A stretch of 45,127 nucleotides of DNA from Defluviitaleaceae bacterium (GCA_009786685.1 WQRQ01000009.1:1-45127), one strand, 5' to 3'. Shown: positions 15,359 to 23,617, counted from the stretch's first letter. The notes: generated from the letters alone by a model not told the origin. Translations and numbers: made by a program.

Positions 15359-16828
15359 TTAGTTATGCCGCCGCCTAAGCCACACAAAAGCCCCAACACC
15401 AAGAAAAACAATCGGCAGCCCCCCCATGGCAATCCCGCCGATGATGTTGGCTTCACTCCCCGTAATCAAAAGCGGCATTTGCCCCGGCGGCACACGCCCC
15501 GGAACCCAAATACTAGGCGGTTGGTCCTTCATCCACTGTAGCGAATTCAATACAAAATGCCAGTTCCCCTCACCGATATAAGCGTTATACCACGGGCTGT
15601 AAATAAGGCCGTTAACCGCCACAATCCGCGTGTAGTAAGCCGTTCCGTCCAAAAAAATCCTATCGGTAACAGCAATCGCCAGCGGAAACTGCCCCCCCAC
15701 ATCGGTAGGAAAACGCGCAAAGGAAGCGGCCTCCGAGTAAGGGCTGCGCACAAAAGCACTATCGGTGGTCATCCAAAGCGGCTCGATATCTAGCGTCGTC
15801 CTTCTGACACTGTTAATCTGCATTTCCGCGGACAAAAACGGCGCGATATTATTAAACCCTCGTACAAAAAGGCTTTCGGTAATGGGATGGCGCACCAAAT
15901 TAGGAATAATATAATCAAACCGACCGGGCAAAATATGCCGTTCATCGCCTTCAAAGATAAAGTACCCTGTAAGCGAAAGCCCATAATCGTCCAGCACGTT
16001 AGCTAAATTAGGCGTTTCGGCAAGAGCATGGTCAAGCGCGAAAAACGCCCGCCCCTCATCCTCCAAAAAGGTCAAAATCCGCGAAGCTTTAGTCTCCGTC
16101 CAGTCCCGCGTGCGTTCGGGCATAGGAATAAAAAGAATATCAGCGTCCTCGGGAACATCGTGCAAAACAAGATTAACTTCCCGCACCTCAAAGTTTTCCG
16201 CCTCAAGGAATTCAACAAACTGCGGCGGAAGCGGGTCTTCACCGCTGCCCGTTACATAGTAAACCACGGTAGCCGCGCCCATCGACACATGATGAATCGC
16301 CCGCGTAATTTCGCGCTCGATGTTGTAGCTTGTAATCCGCATAATCTGCCCCGTAAACGGGTTTATATCAAAATCCACCATTTCATATGATTGCACAACA
16401 CGAATTGCGTCGGCAGATTCCACCACAACACTATGGCTGGAAATCCCCCCCTCAATTCCCGCGTCCGCCGCAAAGCGATGTATCAACGCAGGGTTTAGCA
16501 AAGGGTCTCGCTGCTCAATTCTGATATAAGAAGAAGCCGCGTCATATTCGGTAAGCAGATGGCTGATAATGCGCGACATTTCTGCCAGCCCACCGGGCAG
16601 CTCCTGCCCAACTCCCGCAATCAGCGTAAGCGTAACATCTCGGTCAAGCCCCTCGACAAAATCTCGGCTCTGCTCCGTAAGCGTAAAAATCTGCTGCGCC
16701 GTAAGGTCGATATTTCTATCAAACTCACCCGCGAGCAAATTTGCAAGTACAAAAATAACAACGGCAAAAAGCACCATAACAGTAGAAAAAGTCCCATAGC
16801 GGAAGCGTTTGTCCTTAAAAATTTTCAT
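15359..16828 (-). CDS. GldG-like ABC-associated auxiliary membrane protein
   Basis: 489 residues. A transmembrane helix near the N terminus (TVMVLFAVVIFVLANLLA, about residues 17-34) and one at the C terminus (IGGIAMGGLPIVFLGVGAF, before a final RRRH stop-transfer) flank a large extracytoplasmic domain. FDRNIDLTAQQIFTLTEQS and VTLTLIAG are typical of the GldG/ABC-type uncharacterized family. ATG at 16828 lies 10 nt after AGGAGGT; an earlier in-frame GTG overlaps that site. The gene begins 2 nt after the permease stop and completes an ATPase-permease-GldG order. The substrate is unknown; the DUF4340 partner lies beyond the cassette. Confidence 0.82.
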   Translation of the reverse strand: MKIFKDKRFRYGTFSTVMVLFAVVIFVLANLLAGEFDRNIDLTAQQIFTLTEQSRDFVEGLDRDVTLTLIAGVGQELPGGLAEMSRIISHLLTEYDAASSYIRIEQRDPLLNPALIHRFAADAGIEGGISSHSVVVESADAIRVVQSYEMVDFDINPFTGQIMRITSYNIEREITRAIHHVSMGAATVVYYVTGSGEDPLPPQFVEFLEAENFEVREVNLVLHDVPEDADILFIPMPERTRDWTETKASRILTFLEDEGRAFFALDHALAETPNLANVLDDYGLSLTGYFIFEGDERHILPGRFDYIIPNLVRHPITESLFVRGFNNIAPFLSAEMQINSVRRTTLDIEPLWMTTDSAFVRSPYSEAASFARFPTDVGGQFPLAIAVTDRIFLDGTAYYTRIVAVNGLIYSPWYNAYIGEGNWHFVLNSLQWMKDQPPSIWVPGRVPPGQMPLLITGSEANIIGGIAMGGLPIVFLGVGAFVWLRRRHN

Positions 16829-16830
16829 AA

Positions 16831-17694
16831 CTAACGCCACCTCCTTTTTTCAATCACATTAACGGTAAGATAAATAAAAAGCGCGGCAAACGAAATATAA
16901 TAAACGATATCACTAATCCTCAAAGCCCCCCGCGCAAAAAAATCAAACCGCGTAAAAATAGAAAACCATAAAAGCACGCGCACGATAATCCCGTCAAAAA
17001 TCAAATCATTAAAAATATAAAGCCCACCTGCCACAGCCAGCCCAATAATCCCAACAATAACCGCAGCCAAAATCCGTCGCGTGGAGTTATACCAAACCGC
17101 CACAACGCAAGCAATAACAAAAAGCACAAACATAAGCGAAGCAAAAGTAGAGGTAGGCATACTAACAGCAATTGCGTCGCTCAAAAACATAACAAAAATC
17201 GCGCCCATAGTACCCACAGCCGCGATAATCTGGCTTTCCGTAAGCACAGAAACAAAAACTCCAATAGCAATACAGGCCGCCCCCAAAAGCACAAACCCGA
17301 TATAAGCTCCCGCAATTTGCGCAACAGGCAAATCCCCATAGTTACGCAACAAAAACGGCATAACAACGGTAACAGCCACGCCAATCAAAAAAAGCGAAAG
17401 CGCGGCAAAAAATTTCCCAAGCACAATCCCTGTAACGGTAAGCGGGCTGGTATAAAGAAGCTGGTCGGTCTTCTGCCGCGACTCTTCGGAAAAAAGCCGC
17501 ATAGTAAGCACCGGCACAAGAATAAAAAAGAACACAGTAACATTAGCCAGCACAAAATGAAAATTACCGTCCATGCTGCGCACATTAAGCAAGGTAAAAA
17601 ATATCCCGATAAGCAAAAGCAAAAAAGCCAAAAAAACATAACCCATCATATTAGTAAAATACGTGCGCATTTCCTTCTTATAAATCGCTAACAT
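16831..17694 (-). CDS. ABC transporter permease, GldF/ABC-2 type
   Basis: 287 residues with about six hydrophobic helices, including MMGYVFLAFLLLLIGIFF, FFFILVPVLTMRLFSEESRQ and LIGVAVTVVMPFLLR. RLFSEESRQKTDQLLYTSPL after helix 2 is a family hallmark of ABC-2 permeases of the GldF/NosY type. ATG at 17694 has GGAGG 8 nt upstream. It overlaps the 3' end of the ATPase gene by 17 nt. The overlapping segment lies just past the GC-rich repeat R2, so the repeat sits directly upstream of this gene's translation start. Confidence 0.88.
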   Translation of the reverse strand: MLAIYKKEMRTYFTNMMGYVFLAFLLLLIGIFFTLLNVRSMDGNFHFVLANVTVFFFILVPVLTMRLFSEESRQKTDQLLYTSPLTVTGIVLGKFFAALSLFLIGVAVTVVMPFLLRNYGDLPVAQIAGAYIGFVLLGAACIAIGVFVSVLTESQIIAAVGTMGAIFVMFLSDAIAVSMPTSTFASLMFVLFVIACVVAVWYNSTRRILAAVIVGIIGLAVAGGLYIFNDLIFDGIIVRVLLWFSIFTRFDFFARGALRISDIVYYISFAALFIYLTVNVIEKRRWR

Positions 17695-18727
17695 CTTCGG
17701 CAACCTCCACTTCATCTAAATGGGGCTCTGCCCCAAGCCCCGCCGCTCCCGTCGGGCAAAGCCCGTCGTCCGCTTCCTCGGCGTAGCCTCCGGGACACGC
17801 TTCGCGTGCCGTCAAGGAAAGAAAAACTTCCTCCAGCGACAATTCATTAGACTTCATCATCAAAATCGGAAAATCATTCCGCGCACAGCAGCGGAAAATC
17901 GCCTCGCGGATATCCGCGCCTTCTTCTCCGTTTAAAATTAATTCCACCGTGCCTTCTTCTTTTACATCCGCAAAATCCAAGGAGGTTATCACGGGTACAT
18001 CACTAAATGCTGCGGAAACTTCCTCGCGGCCTCCCTTTACGCGTACCTGCATTTGTCCCTTCTGCAAGCCCTCGGAAAGCCCTTCGGGCGTACCCTGTGC
18101 CACGATTTTCCCCTTATTTATTATCATCACACGGTCACAAACCGCGCTAACCTCCTGCATAATATGGCTCGACAAAATAACGGTATGCCGCTCCCCAAGC
18201 CGCTTTACAACATCCCTCATCTCGATAATCTGCTTTGGGTCAAGCCCAATGGTAGGCTCGTCCATGATAATCACCTTAGGCTCGCCAATCATGGCCTGCG
18301 CCAGCCCAACCCGCTGCCGATACCCCCGCGACAGATTTTTAATCAGCCGCCGCTCCATATCCAAAATACTAACCTGTTCCATCACATGGGTGAGCATTTC
18401 CTTACGCCCTTTTCGCACCTTTTTGATATCCGCAACAAAATTAAGATATTCCCGCACCCGCATATCGCCATAAACAGGCGGCGTGTCCGGCAAATACCCG
18501 ATATTAGCCTTAGCCATCTCCGGCTCGGCCAAAATATCCACTCCGTTAATACTAACCTCGCCGCTTGTCGCCGCGATATATCCCGTCATAATATTCATGG
18601 TGGTAGTTTTCCCGGCTCCGTTAGGCCCCAAAAAGCCCACAACTTCACCGGCATTTATAGTAAAGCTCAACTCGTCAATAGCCTTACGCGCCCCGTATTT
18701 TTTAGTCAAATTCCGTACTTCAATCAA
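17678..18727 (-). CDS. ABC transporter ATPase with repeat-derived C-terminal tail
   Basis: 349 residues. LGPNGAGKTTTMNIMTG (Walker A, about residue 33), NLSRGYRQRVGLAQAM (signature), KVIIMDEPTIGLDP (Walker B) and a switch His in LSSHIMQEV are all intact. The start is taken as TTG at 18727 behind GGAG with 7-nt spacing; a longer frame runs into a terminator palindrome and is rejected. Members of this family normally end near LSLEEVFLSLTARE. Here about 40 extra residues rich in Gly, Ala, Glu and Asp follow, encoded by GC-rich repeat R2. It energizes the adjacent permease and GldG-like protein. Confidence 0.88.
   Translation of the reverse strand: MIEVRNLTKKYGARKAIDELSFTINAGEVVGFLGPNGAGKTTTMNIMTGYIAATSGEVSINGVDILAEPEMAKANIGYLPDTPPVYGDMRVREYLNFVADIKKVRKGRKEMLTHVMEQVSILDMERRLIKNLSRGYRQRVGLAQAMIGEPKVIIMDEPTIGLDPKQIIEMRDVVKRLGERHTVILSSHIMQEVSAVCDRVMIINKGKIVAQGTPEGLSEGLQKGQMQVRVKGGREEVSAAFSDVPVITSLDFADVKEEGTVELILNGEEGADIREAIFRCCARNDFPILMMKSNELSLEEVFLSLTAREACPGGYAEEADDGLCPTGAAGLGAEPHLDEVEVAEDVSDL
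17717..17812 (-). repeat. GC-rich palindromic repeat, copy R2 (inside coding sequence)
   Basis: Contains GGGGC-TCT-GCCCC (17722-17734), CGGGC-AAA-GCCCG (17753-17765) and a CACGC/GCGTG stem near 17795. On the minus strand its end GGGGCTTGGGGC, GAGCCCCATTTA parallels R1. It lies in the 3' end of the ABC ATPase gene and just upstream of the permease start. Confidence 0.75.
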
Positions 18728-18793
18728 AAAAATCACTCCATTCAAAGTCCAACGAACTATATCATAACCGAATTTTGGAAGAATTAAAATAAA

Positions 18794-18830
18794 AAATCCA
18801 ACTGACGATAAATTATCGTCAGTTGGATTT
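18794..18830. terminator. TGACGATAA palindrome, copy P1 (terminator)
   Basis: A 37-nt perfect palindrome with 18-bp arms (AAATCCAACTGACGATAA) around one central base, with T-rich sequence on both sides. It lies 17 nt downstream of the 2-hydroxyacid dehydrogenase gene on the minus strand and ends that operon before the ABC ATPase gene. Similar palindromes are P2 (36077) and P3 (41836). Confidence 0.8.
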
Positions 18831-18846
18831 TTCACATGCCGGGAAT

Positions 18847-19773
18847 TTATTGATTTTTCAAATCCCTAATAATATTCTCTGCGGCCATTCTGCCCATTTG
18901 TTCGGTTGCGCCTACGGTGGACGCGGCGCAGTGTGAGCCGATTACTACATTATCCAATGAAAACCATGCTGTATTTGTGGGCGGCTCTTGTTCAAAGGCG
19001 TCTAAGCCTGCGCCGTAGATTTTATTGCTTTGCAACGCTTTTAGCAGGGCGTCTTCGTTTATAATGCCGCCGCGGGCTGTGTTTATTATTACGGTGGTGG
19101 GTTTCATGGTGGCTATTTCTGCTTCACCTATCATGTTGCGTGTTTCTTCCGTCAGCGGAACATGTAGGCTTATAAAGTCGGCTTCCTTATATATGCGAGG
19201 CAGGTCGGCTTTTTCTATGCCCTCTTTTGTGGCGTAGTCGTTATCCCAAAACACGTCGTGAGACAAAACCTTCATGCCGAAGCCCTTTGCTCTGGCGGCT
19301 ACGCCCTTTGCAATTGCACCAAGCCCAATCAGTCCCATTGTTTTTCCGAAAACATCTATGGAGGTAGATTTTCCCCAGTCCAGCTTGCGGCAGCCTATGT
19401 CTATGGGAATAACCTTTCGTGCCACTGCCAGTACCAGCGCAAAGGCGTAATCCGCTACGGCGTTAGCATTTGCACCTACGGTGCGTGACACGGTTATATC
19501 GCGTGCCTTACATGCATCCAGGTCGATATTGTCTACACCTACGCCGTATTTTGCTATGGCTTTAAGGTGGGGGGCATTGTCTATTACTTTTTTTGTAAAA
19601 GGGTCTACGCCCAAAATTACACCATGGCAATCGCTTACAAGGTCGCTGATTTGTTCCTCGCTTAGTATGCCTCCGGAATTATTACATACAATCTCCAGCC
19701 CTGCGTTTTTTAACACATCAAAAACCGAAGGGTCTGTTTTGCCAAAAGAACGTGGCGTTACAAGCACTTTCAT
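18847..19773 (-). CDS. D-isomer-specific 2-hydroxyacid dehydrogenase (SerA-like)
   Basis: 308 residues, about the length of phosphoglycerate dehydrogenase without ACT domains. The NAD-binding motif is GLIGLGAIAKGVAARAKGFG (about residue 142). The catalytic set is visible: Arg in INTARGGIINEDALL, Glu in DAFEQEPP and His in GSHCAAST. It reduces or oxidizes a 2-keto/2-hydroxy acid. It overlaps the kinase gene by ATGA and closes the minus arm of the catabolic cluster. Serine biosynthesis is possible, but the neighbours suggest a sugar-acid intermediate as substrate. Confidence 0.9.
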   Translation of the reverse strand: MKVLVTPRSFGKTDPSVFDVLKNAGLEIVCNNSGGILSEEQISDLVSDCHGVILGVDPFTKKVIDNAPHLKAIAKYGVGVDNIDLDACKARDITVSRTVGANANAVADYAFALVLAVARKVIPIDIGCRKLDWGKSTSIDVFGKTMGLIGLGAIAKGVAARAKGFGMKVLSHDVFWDNDYATKEGIEKADLPRIYKEADFISLHVPLTEETRNMIGEAEIATMKPTTVIINTARGGIINEDALLKALQSNKIYGAGLDAFEQEPPTNTAWFSLDNVVIGSHCAASTVGATEQMGRMAAENIIRDLKNQ

Positions 19774-20867
19774 ACATGCTCACTCATCTCTGCTTTTAAT
19801 TCCGCCCTGGTGGGCGACGCGCCGTTACGTAGGTAATGCCCGCTTACGCAGTTGCCGACCATTAGGCGTTCCTTTAGGGTTAGGCCGCCTTTTTCTGCGA
19901 TGGCTGCCATATACCCGCCGTTAAAGTTATCGCCCGCGCCTGTTGTAACAAGCGGTTTTGTGCAGTAACGCTGCGGCACTACGACGTTGCCTTCGAAAGC
20001 TGTGGCGGCTACAGCAAAAAACGGCGTGTGTACCACAAGCTCGTCCAGGCCTGTTTGTTGGCGCACATATTCTATGTCTTTGTCCGCATTGTCCGCATTT
20101 TTCCAGTCAAACACCTTGTCGTAATGCGAGAAAAGAATGCTCGCTTCGTGTTCGTTTAGGCTAAGGGTGGCAGGGGTTTTTTTGCTTAATTTCGCCAGCA
20201 CCTTCAGCGTATTCATTAATGCTTGTTTGTCGCGCTTTCTGATATCGGCAAAGTCGAAGAATATTCTTGTGTCGGGCTTTAGCAGGTTTTCGCATATTTT
20301 TGTAATCAGGTTATCGAAGTTATCCAACAAAGACCAGTAGCCGATACCTACAACCGTAGCGTTGCAAAAAGCCGCACTCAGTTCTTCCTTGGAAAGTGCG
20401 CCTGTGAGTGTACTCCAGTCCACGGTATTAATGCCTGCCACATACGGGAACATCATTTTGCCGTCGTTAAATTCATAGGCGGGGCATAGACCTGTATTAC
20501 CGATGGAGTATACCTTGCAGTTATCGGAAAACGTCTTGTAAACAGGGTCTAACCCGCCGCCGTCTTTATCAAACATGCCTATGAGGGTGGTATCTATGCC
20601 CAAGTTGTCCACGGCTTCGCCTGTGTGGGCGGTAAAACCGCCATGCGAGCGACGTTTGCGCACCATCTCGTTTGCATAACCCCCCGCGCCTACATCGTAA
20701 ACGGATTTTGCAAAGTCCTGCATTTTGTCATACAACTCGTATTCTGTGGGACTGGTGCGCACCTTTATTATTTGCCACACTTCGTCCACAAATCCGTCTA
20801 TACCCAATGCAACTTTTCCCTTTTGGGTTTCAAAATAATTCATAATTTTTTCGATATTAACGCTCAT
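19770..20867 (-). CDS. PfkB-family carbohydrate kinase
   Basis: 365 residues of the ribokinase/PfkB family. The C-terminal signature TTGAGDNFNGGYMAAI supplies the anion hole and catalytic Asp, and DVGAGGYANEMVRKRRSHGG is a Gly-rich substrate-region element. The N terminus VALGIDGFVDEVWQI is divergent from ribokinase. It would phosphorylate a sugar or sugar acid made by the cluster. ATG with GGGAGGG upstream, 43 nt after the phosphotriesterase-like gene. The substrate cannot be told from sequence. Confidence 0.88.
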   Translation of the reverse strand: MSVNIEKIMNYFETQKGKVALGIDGFVDEVWQIIKVRTSPTEYELYDKMQDFAKSVYDVGAGGYANEMVRKRRSHGGFTAHTGEAVDNLGIDTTLIGMFDKDGGGLDPVYKTFSDNCKVYSIGNTGLCPAYEFNDGKMMFPYVAGINTVDWSTLTGALSKEELSAAFCNATVVGIGYWSLLDNFDNLITKICENLLKPDTRIFFDFADIRKRDKQALMNTLKVLAKLSKKTPATLSLNEHEASILFSHYDKVFDWKNADNADKDIEYVRQQTGLDELVVHTPFFAVAATAFEGNVVVPQRYCTKPLVTTGAGDNFNGGYMAAIAEKGGLTLKERLMVGNCVSGHYLRNGASPTRAELKAEMSEHV

Positions 20868-20910
20868 TATTTACCCTCCCAAAGCGCGCACCCTTTGCGC
20901 GCTATACTAT

Positions 20911-21858
20911 TTAAAATGCGAATGCAACAGACGGGTTTTCTACCATAAATTTATTTGAAACAGAAGCACTAATGCCTCCTTGCTCCAAAAGCGGCAGAAA
21001 GCCTTCTTTTATATAGCCAAGCCCCGGCTCGCCGCCGTAAGACTTAAAGCGTGTGCGCGTAGAATCCAGCCCAAGCAAAATTTTGTCGTTAAACCCTGCG
21101 TCCAGCATACGCTGTATTATTTCCAGCTCCGCCATGTCCGTGTGGTATTTTTGTCGATAGATTGTGTCGTATTCTACGTAGCTGCCGCGTTTGCATAGCT
21201 CTATATGGGTGGATAGTTCTTCCACGGCGCGGTCAAGATGGCAATAAATACGCTTGGTCGGGTCTACGCCCGCTTGTGTTAAAAATTCGTCGAGTACAAC
21301 CGGGTTGGAGCCGTTATCTATGTGGATTATCATGGGCGCGTTTGTTTTTATCTGCGCTTTTGCGGCGGCAGAAAACAATTTTTTATATTGCGGGGTTAGC
21401 CCAACTATGTCATAGGCTACTTTTATGACGCCGGCTTTGTGGCTTTCGTAATTTGTTGGTGACCCTGTTTCGGTGTTTGTGTACATTCCCTGCGTAAGCT
21501 CATGTACAAACAATTCCTCCAGCTCGCTTTCGCCGAAAGAAAACACCCAGCTATCACCATAATACAATGCCATCTTATGAAAGCCCGTGGCGGATACTAC
21601 ATGTATGCCACTCTGCTCCGATAATTTTGCAAGCTCGGCAGACATTCGCCCCGCACCTACGGGTTGGCAGTCAACTATTGCACTGCCACCCACTCGTTTA
21701 AAAAGCCGCAGCTCCTCCAGTGACTTATCATAATCATCCATACAAAGGGCAGGGTCTACCTCGGCGGGTTTACCCTTTGCTACCATTATATGGTCGTGGC
21801 TATGACAAAACCCCAGCGTCTTTGGGTCTATGCTGCCACGTATCGTTTGTATTTTCAT
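20911..21858 (-). CDS. Phosphotriesterase-family metal hydrolase (possible sugar lactonase)
   Basis: 315 residues of the amidohydrolase superfamily, phosphotriesterase-related branch. All expected metal ligands appear: HSHDH near residue 19, a Lys in AGVIKVAYD (bridging carbamylated Lys), His in MIIHIDNGS, His in RIYCHLDR and Asp in LLGLDSTRTR. Many members are lactonases rather than phosphotriesterases, and in a sugar oxidation cluster a lactonase following a dehydrogenase makes biochemical sense; this is inference. ATG, 4 nt after the cupin gene, with only a weak GGAAA ribosome-binding site. Confidence 0.85.
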   Translation of the reverse strand: MKIQTIRGSIDPKTLGFCHSHDHIMVAKGKPAEVDPALCMDDYDKSLEELRLFKRVGGSAIVDCQPVGAGRMSAELAKLSEQSGIHVVSATGFHKMALYYGDSWVFSFGESELEELFVHELTQGMYTNTETGSPTNYESHKAGVIKVAYDIVGLTPQYKKLFSAAAKAQIKTNAPMIIHIDNGSNPVVLDEFLTQAGVDPTKRIYCHLDRAVEELSTHIELCKRGSYVEYDTIYRQKYHTDMAELEIIQRMLDAGFNDKILLGLDSTRTRFKSYGGEPGLGYIKEGFLPLLEQGGISASVSNKFMVENPSVAFAF

Positions 21859-21862
21859 AGGC

Positions 21863-22438
21863 TTATTTCCATTTTGGGTTGTCGATAACTTCGGGCTTGC
21901 CGTCTTTTTCTACTATCAGCTTACGGTAGCCTTTTTCTTCTATTGTGCCGTAGTCATGCCCTGCGTCTCCACGGAACGTAAAGAATGTAACCAATGGCGT
22001 AGTGCCTGTGTTTATGCTGCGGTGTGCGTATCGCTTAGGCACATATACCATTTTACCGGGTTCCAGCTTGGCGGCTTGCCAGTCGCCTTCCGGGTTTTCC
22101 ATCAGCATGTAGCCTTCACCGGATAGGGTGTAGTATGTTTCGGCAGTTTCCAATATTGTATGAAAATGCCCCTTTGTCATAAAGTATTCGTCGCCTACCT
22201 TGCCGGGGTATACGATGGATGTACCTGCGGCGAGGTCTCCCGCGTATTCCGGCGCACCAAGCTCGTAAAATTCATATACAAGCGGGTCGCCGTTTTTTAT
22301 CAATTCCGCCTCGGCTGCGGCATCTGCGTACATATTTTTCATCTGAGAAAGCAAGCGTTTTGTAGATTTTGCGGTCTTGGACATACCTGTATTTTTATCG
22401 AAGTCTATTGTAAAGCCTTTTTCCCATTCATATGCCAT
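21863..22438 (-). CDS. Cupin-type glucose-6-phosphate isomerase
   Basis: 191 residues, the size of the archaeal-type cupin phosphoglucose isomerase. TKGHFHTILETAETYYTLSG provides the metal-binding His residues and Glu; VYVPKRYAHRSINTG provides the second cupin motif with the fourth His. This family is metal-dependent and unrelated to classical Pgi. In this cluster it may isomerize a phosphorylated aldose/ketose pair produced by the PfkB kinase. ATG preceded by AAAGGAGG, 14 nt after the AroE-like gene. Confidence 0.88.
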   Translation of the reverse strand: MAYEWEKGFTIDFDKNTGMSKTAKSTKRLLSQMKNMYADAAAEAELIKNGDPLVYEFYELGAPEYAGDLAAGTSIVYPGKVGDEYFMTKGHFHTILETAETYYTLSGEGYMLMENPEGDWQAAKLEPGKMVYVPKRYAHRSINTGTTPLVTFFTFRGDAGHDYGTIEEKGYRKLIVEKDGKPEVIDNPKWK

Positions 22439-22452
22439 TTTAACTGCCTCCT

Positions 22453-23382
22453 TTATATGCTTTTTGCGATATCGCTTAATTTTTCCAGAGTTTTGCCTTC
22501 TATCGGAATTTTAAATACTTCCGAGATTACCTGTGTCCAGCCGTGTATAAAATAAATCCAACCGTCTTCTACATGAAGGTTGTTTTCTTTTTGCTGCGAT
22601 TGGGCTTGGTACATAAAAATCAAGTCGCCGCGGTAGTTGATTTCCCACACAAGGCTGTTTTTTGGATATTTTACGTTATCCGTGGTGGGCGAGCCGGGAG
22701 CGTCTTTGCCTAATCCTGTAGCGTTAACCACCAATGAATACGGCGGAAGGTTGGCTATTACCTTATCGTTGCCTTCCGGCGTGGGATTATGCACATACTC
22801 AAGGTTTATGCGCTCCGTCACACGTTTTAAATGTTCTTTTGCGGATTCCAGCCTCGGGGTGCTGCGATTGCATAAAATTACTTTTTTAGGCACATTGTCG
22901 CCAAATTTTTCTTGCGCAAAATACAAGGACATGGCAAGTGAGCTACCGCCTGCACCCAGTAACGCTACATGACCGCCATGCTTTTTCCAAAAACCTTCTG
23001 GCACAAAGCGTTCCAGAGATAACCCGCTGGAAATAGGGTCTTTTGCATGAGCGCAAAACTTTCCTTCGCTTTTGGAAAGACAGGACACCTCGCTTAATTC
23101 TTCTGCAAAAGGGTCTATAAAGTCGAACATATCCTTGCAGGCGTTAAACAAGTCTATTTTGTGAGTGGTTACCAGCGCGCCCATGGATAGCGGGTCGTTT
23201 TTGAGAAAATCCACTACTTTTCTGTAGTCCTCCACGGGGGCGTGCAGGGGCAGGTCTATACCTTTTATTACAGTATCCTTTAGACCCAGTGCGTCTGCCC
23301 ACTTTGGAAAAACCTTCATAATGGATGAAGCTCCTGTGGTTACTCCTATAAAATAAAGAGTTGGTTGTGTTGCTGATGTCAT
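22453..23382 (-). CDS. Divergent shikimate dehydrogenase-like (AroE-fold) oxidoreductase
   Basis: 309 residues from the ATG at 23382 with AAAGGAG 8 nt upstream. The Rossmann motif is VALLGAGGSSLAMSLYFA, followed by LCNRSTPRLESAKEHL and LVVNATGLGKDAPGSP, all AroE-like. The catalytic Lys is kept in LVTTHKIDLF and an Asp in HAKDPISSG, but the conserved Asn-Val-Thr-x-Pro-His-Lys and Gly-x-Asn-Thr-Asp contexts are altered, and the C-terminal helix reads IYFIHGWTQV instead of the usual Gln-Ala pattern. The substrate is therefore probably not shikimate. It is first in the minus arm, behind a strong promoter and probable operator. Confidence 0.82.
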   Translation of the reverse strand: MTSATQPTLYFIGVTTGASSIMKVFPKWADALGLKDTVIKGIDLPLHAPVEDYRKVVDFLKNDPLSMGALVTTHKIDLFNACKDMFDFIDPFAEELSEVSCLSKSEGKFCAHAKDPISSGLSLERFVPEGFWKKHGGHVALLGAGGSSLAMSLYFAQEKFGDNVPKKVILCNRSTPRLESAKEHLKRVTERINLEYVHNPTPEGNDKVIANLPPYSLVVNATGLGKDAPGSPTTDNVKYPKNSLVWEINYRGDLIFMYQAQSQQKENNLHVEDGWIYFIHGWTQVISEVFKIPIEGKTLEKLSDIAKSI

Positions 23383-23433
23383 GTAAACGCTCCTTTCAGT
23401 TTTAGGCAGAATATTTTTGAGAATCAATTCCCA

Positions 23434-23451
23434 GCAAACGAAAGCAAACGA
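23434..23451. promoter_or_regulatory. Candidate DeoR-family operator (direct repeat)
   Basis: GCAAACGA occurs twice with a 10-bp period (23434-23441 and 23444-23451), so both copies lie on the same DNA face. It sits about 14-31 nt downstream of the predicted start of the minus-arm promoter, a repressing position. DeoR proteins commonly bind short direct repeats, and a DeoR gene is in the divergent operon. Confidence 0.5.
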
Positions 23452-23471
23452 TTGCATTCGCTAGTGACTTG

Positions 23472-23501
23472 ATTATATTCATCACAATATGCAAATGTCA
23501 A
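23472..23501 (-). promoter_or_regulatory. Promoter of the minus catabolic arm
   Basis: TTGACA (23501-23496) and TATAAT (23477-23472) are both perfect consensus hexamers, separated by 18 bp. Transcription would start near 23465. Confidence 0.75.
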
Positions 23502-23530
23502 TAAGATATAAAAATTCACAACGATAATCT

Positions 23531-23558
23531 TTGTTTTACCCTTGTGAAATTGTACAAT
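23531..23558 (+). promoter_or_regulatory. Candidate promoter of the plus catabolic arm
   Basis: TTGTTT (23531-23536), 16-bp spacer, TACAAT (23553-23558). It is weaker than the opposing promoter and implies a ~210-nt leader. Confidence 0.35.
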
Positions 23559-23603
23559 GATTACATTGCATTTTGTTTTTGTAACGCGTCTGAAACATCG
23601 ATA

Positions 23604-23617
23604 TGTGATATATCACA
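23604..23617. promoter_or_regulatory. Perfect 14-bp palindrome, possible regulator site
   Basis: TGTGATATATCACA is a perfect palindrome lying downstream of the plus-strand promoter candidate. The half-sites resemble CRP/FNR sites but are separated by 4 rather than 6 bp. Confidence 0.35.

Noticed and set aside
15070-15456. 128-residue minus-strand reading frame across the repeat element
   Set aside because: It covers the nested inverted repeats and overlaps the GldG gene end; no ribosome-binding site and no recognisable domain.
18728-18835. Upstream extension of the ABC ATPase
   Set aside because: It begins inside the perfect terminator palindrome P1 and lacks a ribosome-binding site; the ATPase fold starts at IEVRNLTKKYG.
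23604-23617. CRP/FNR binding site
   Set aside because: Half-sites TGTGA/TCACA match, but the spacer is 4 bp instead of 6, so it is only listed as an unassigned palindrome.
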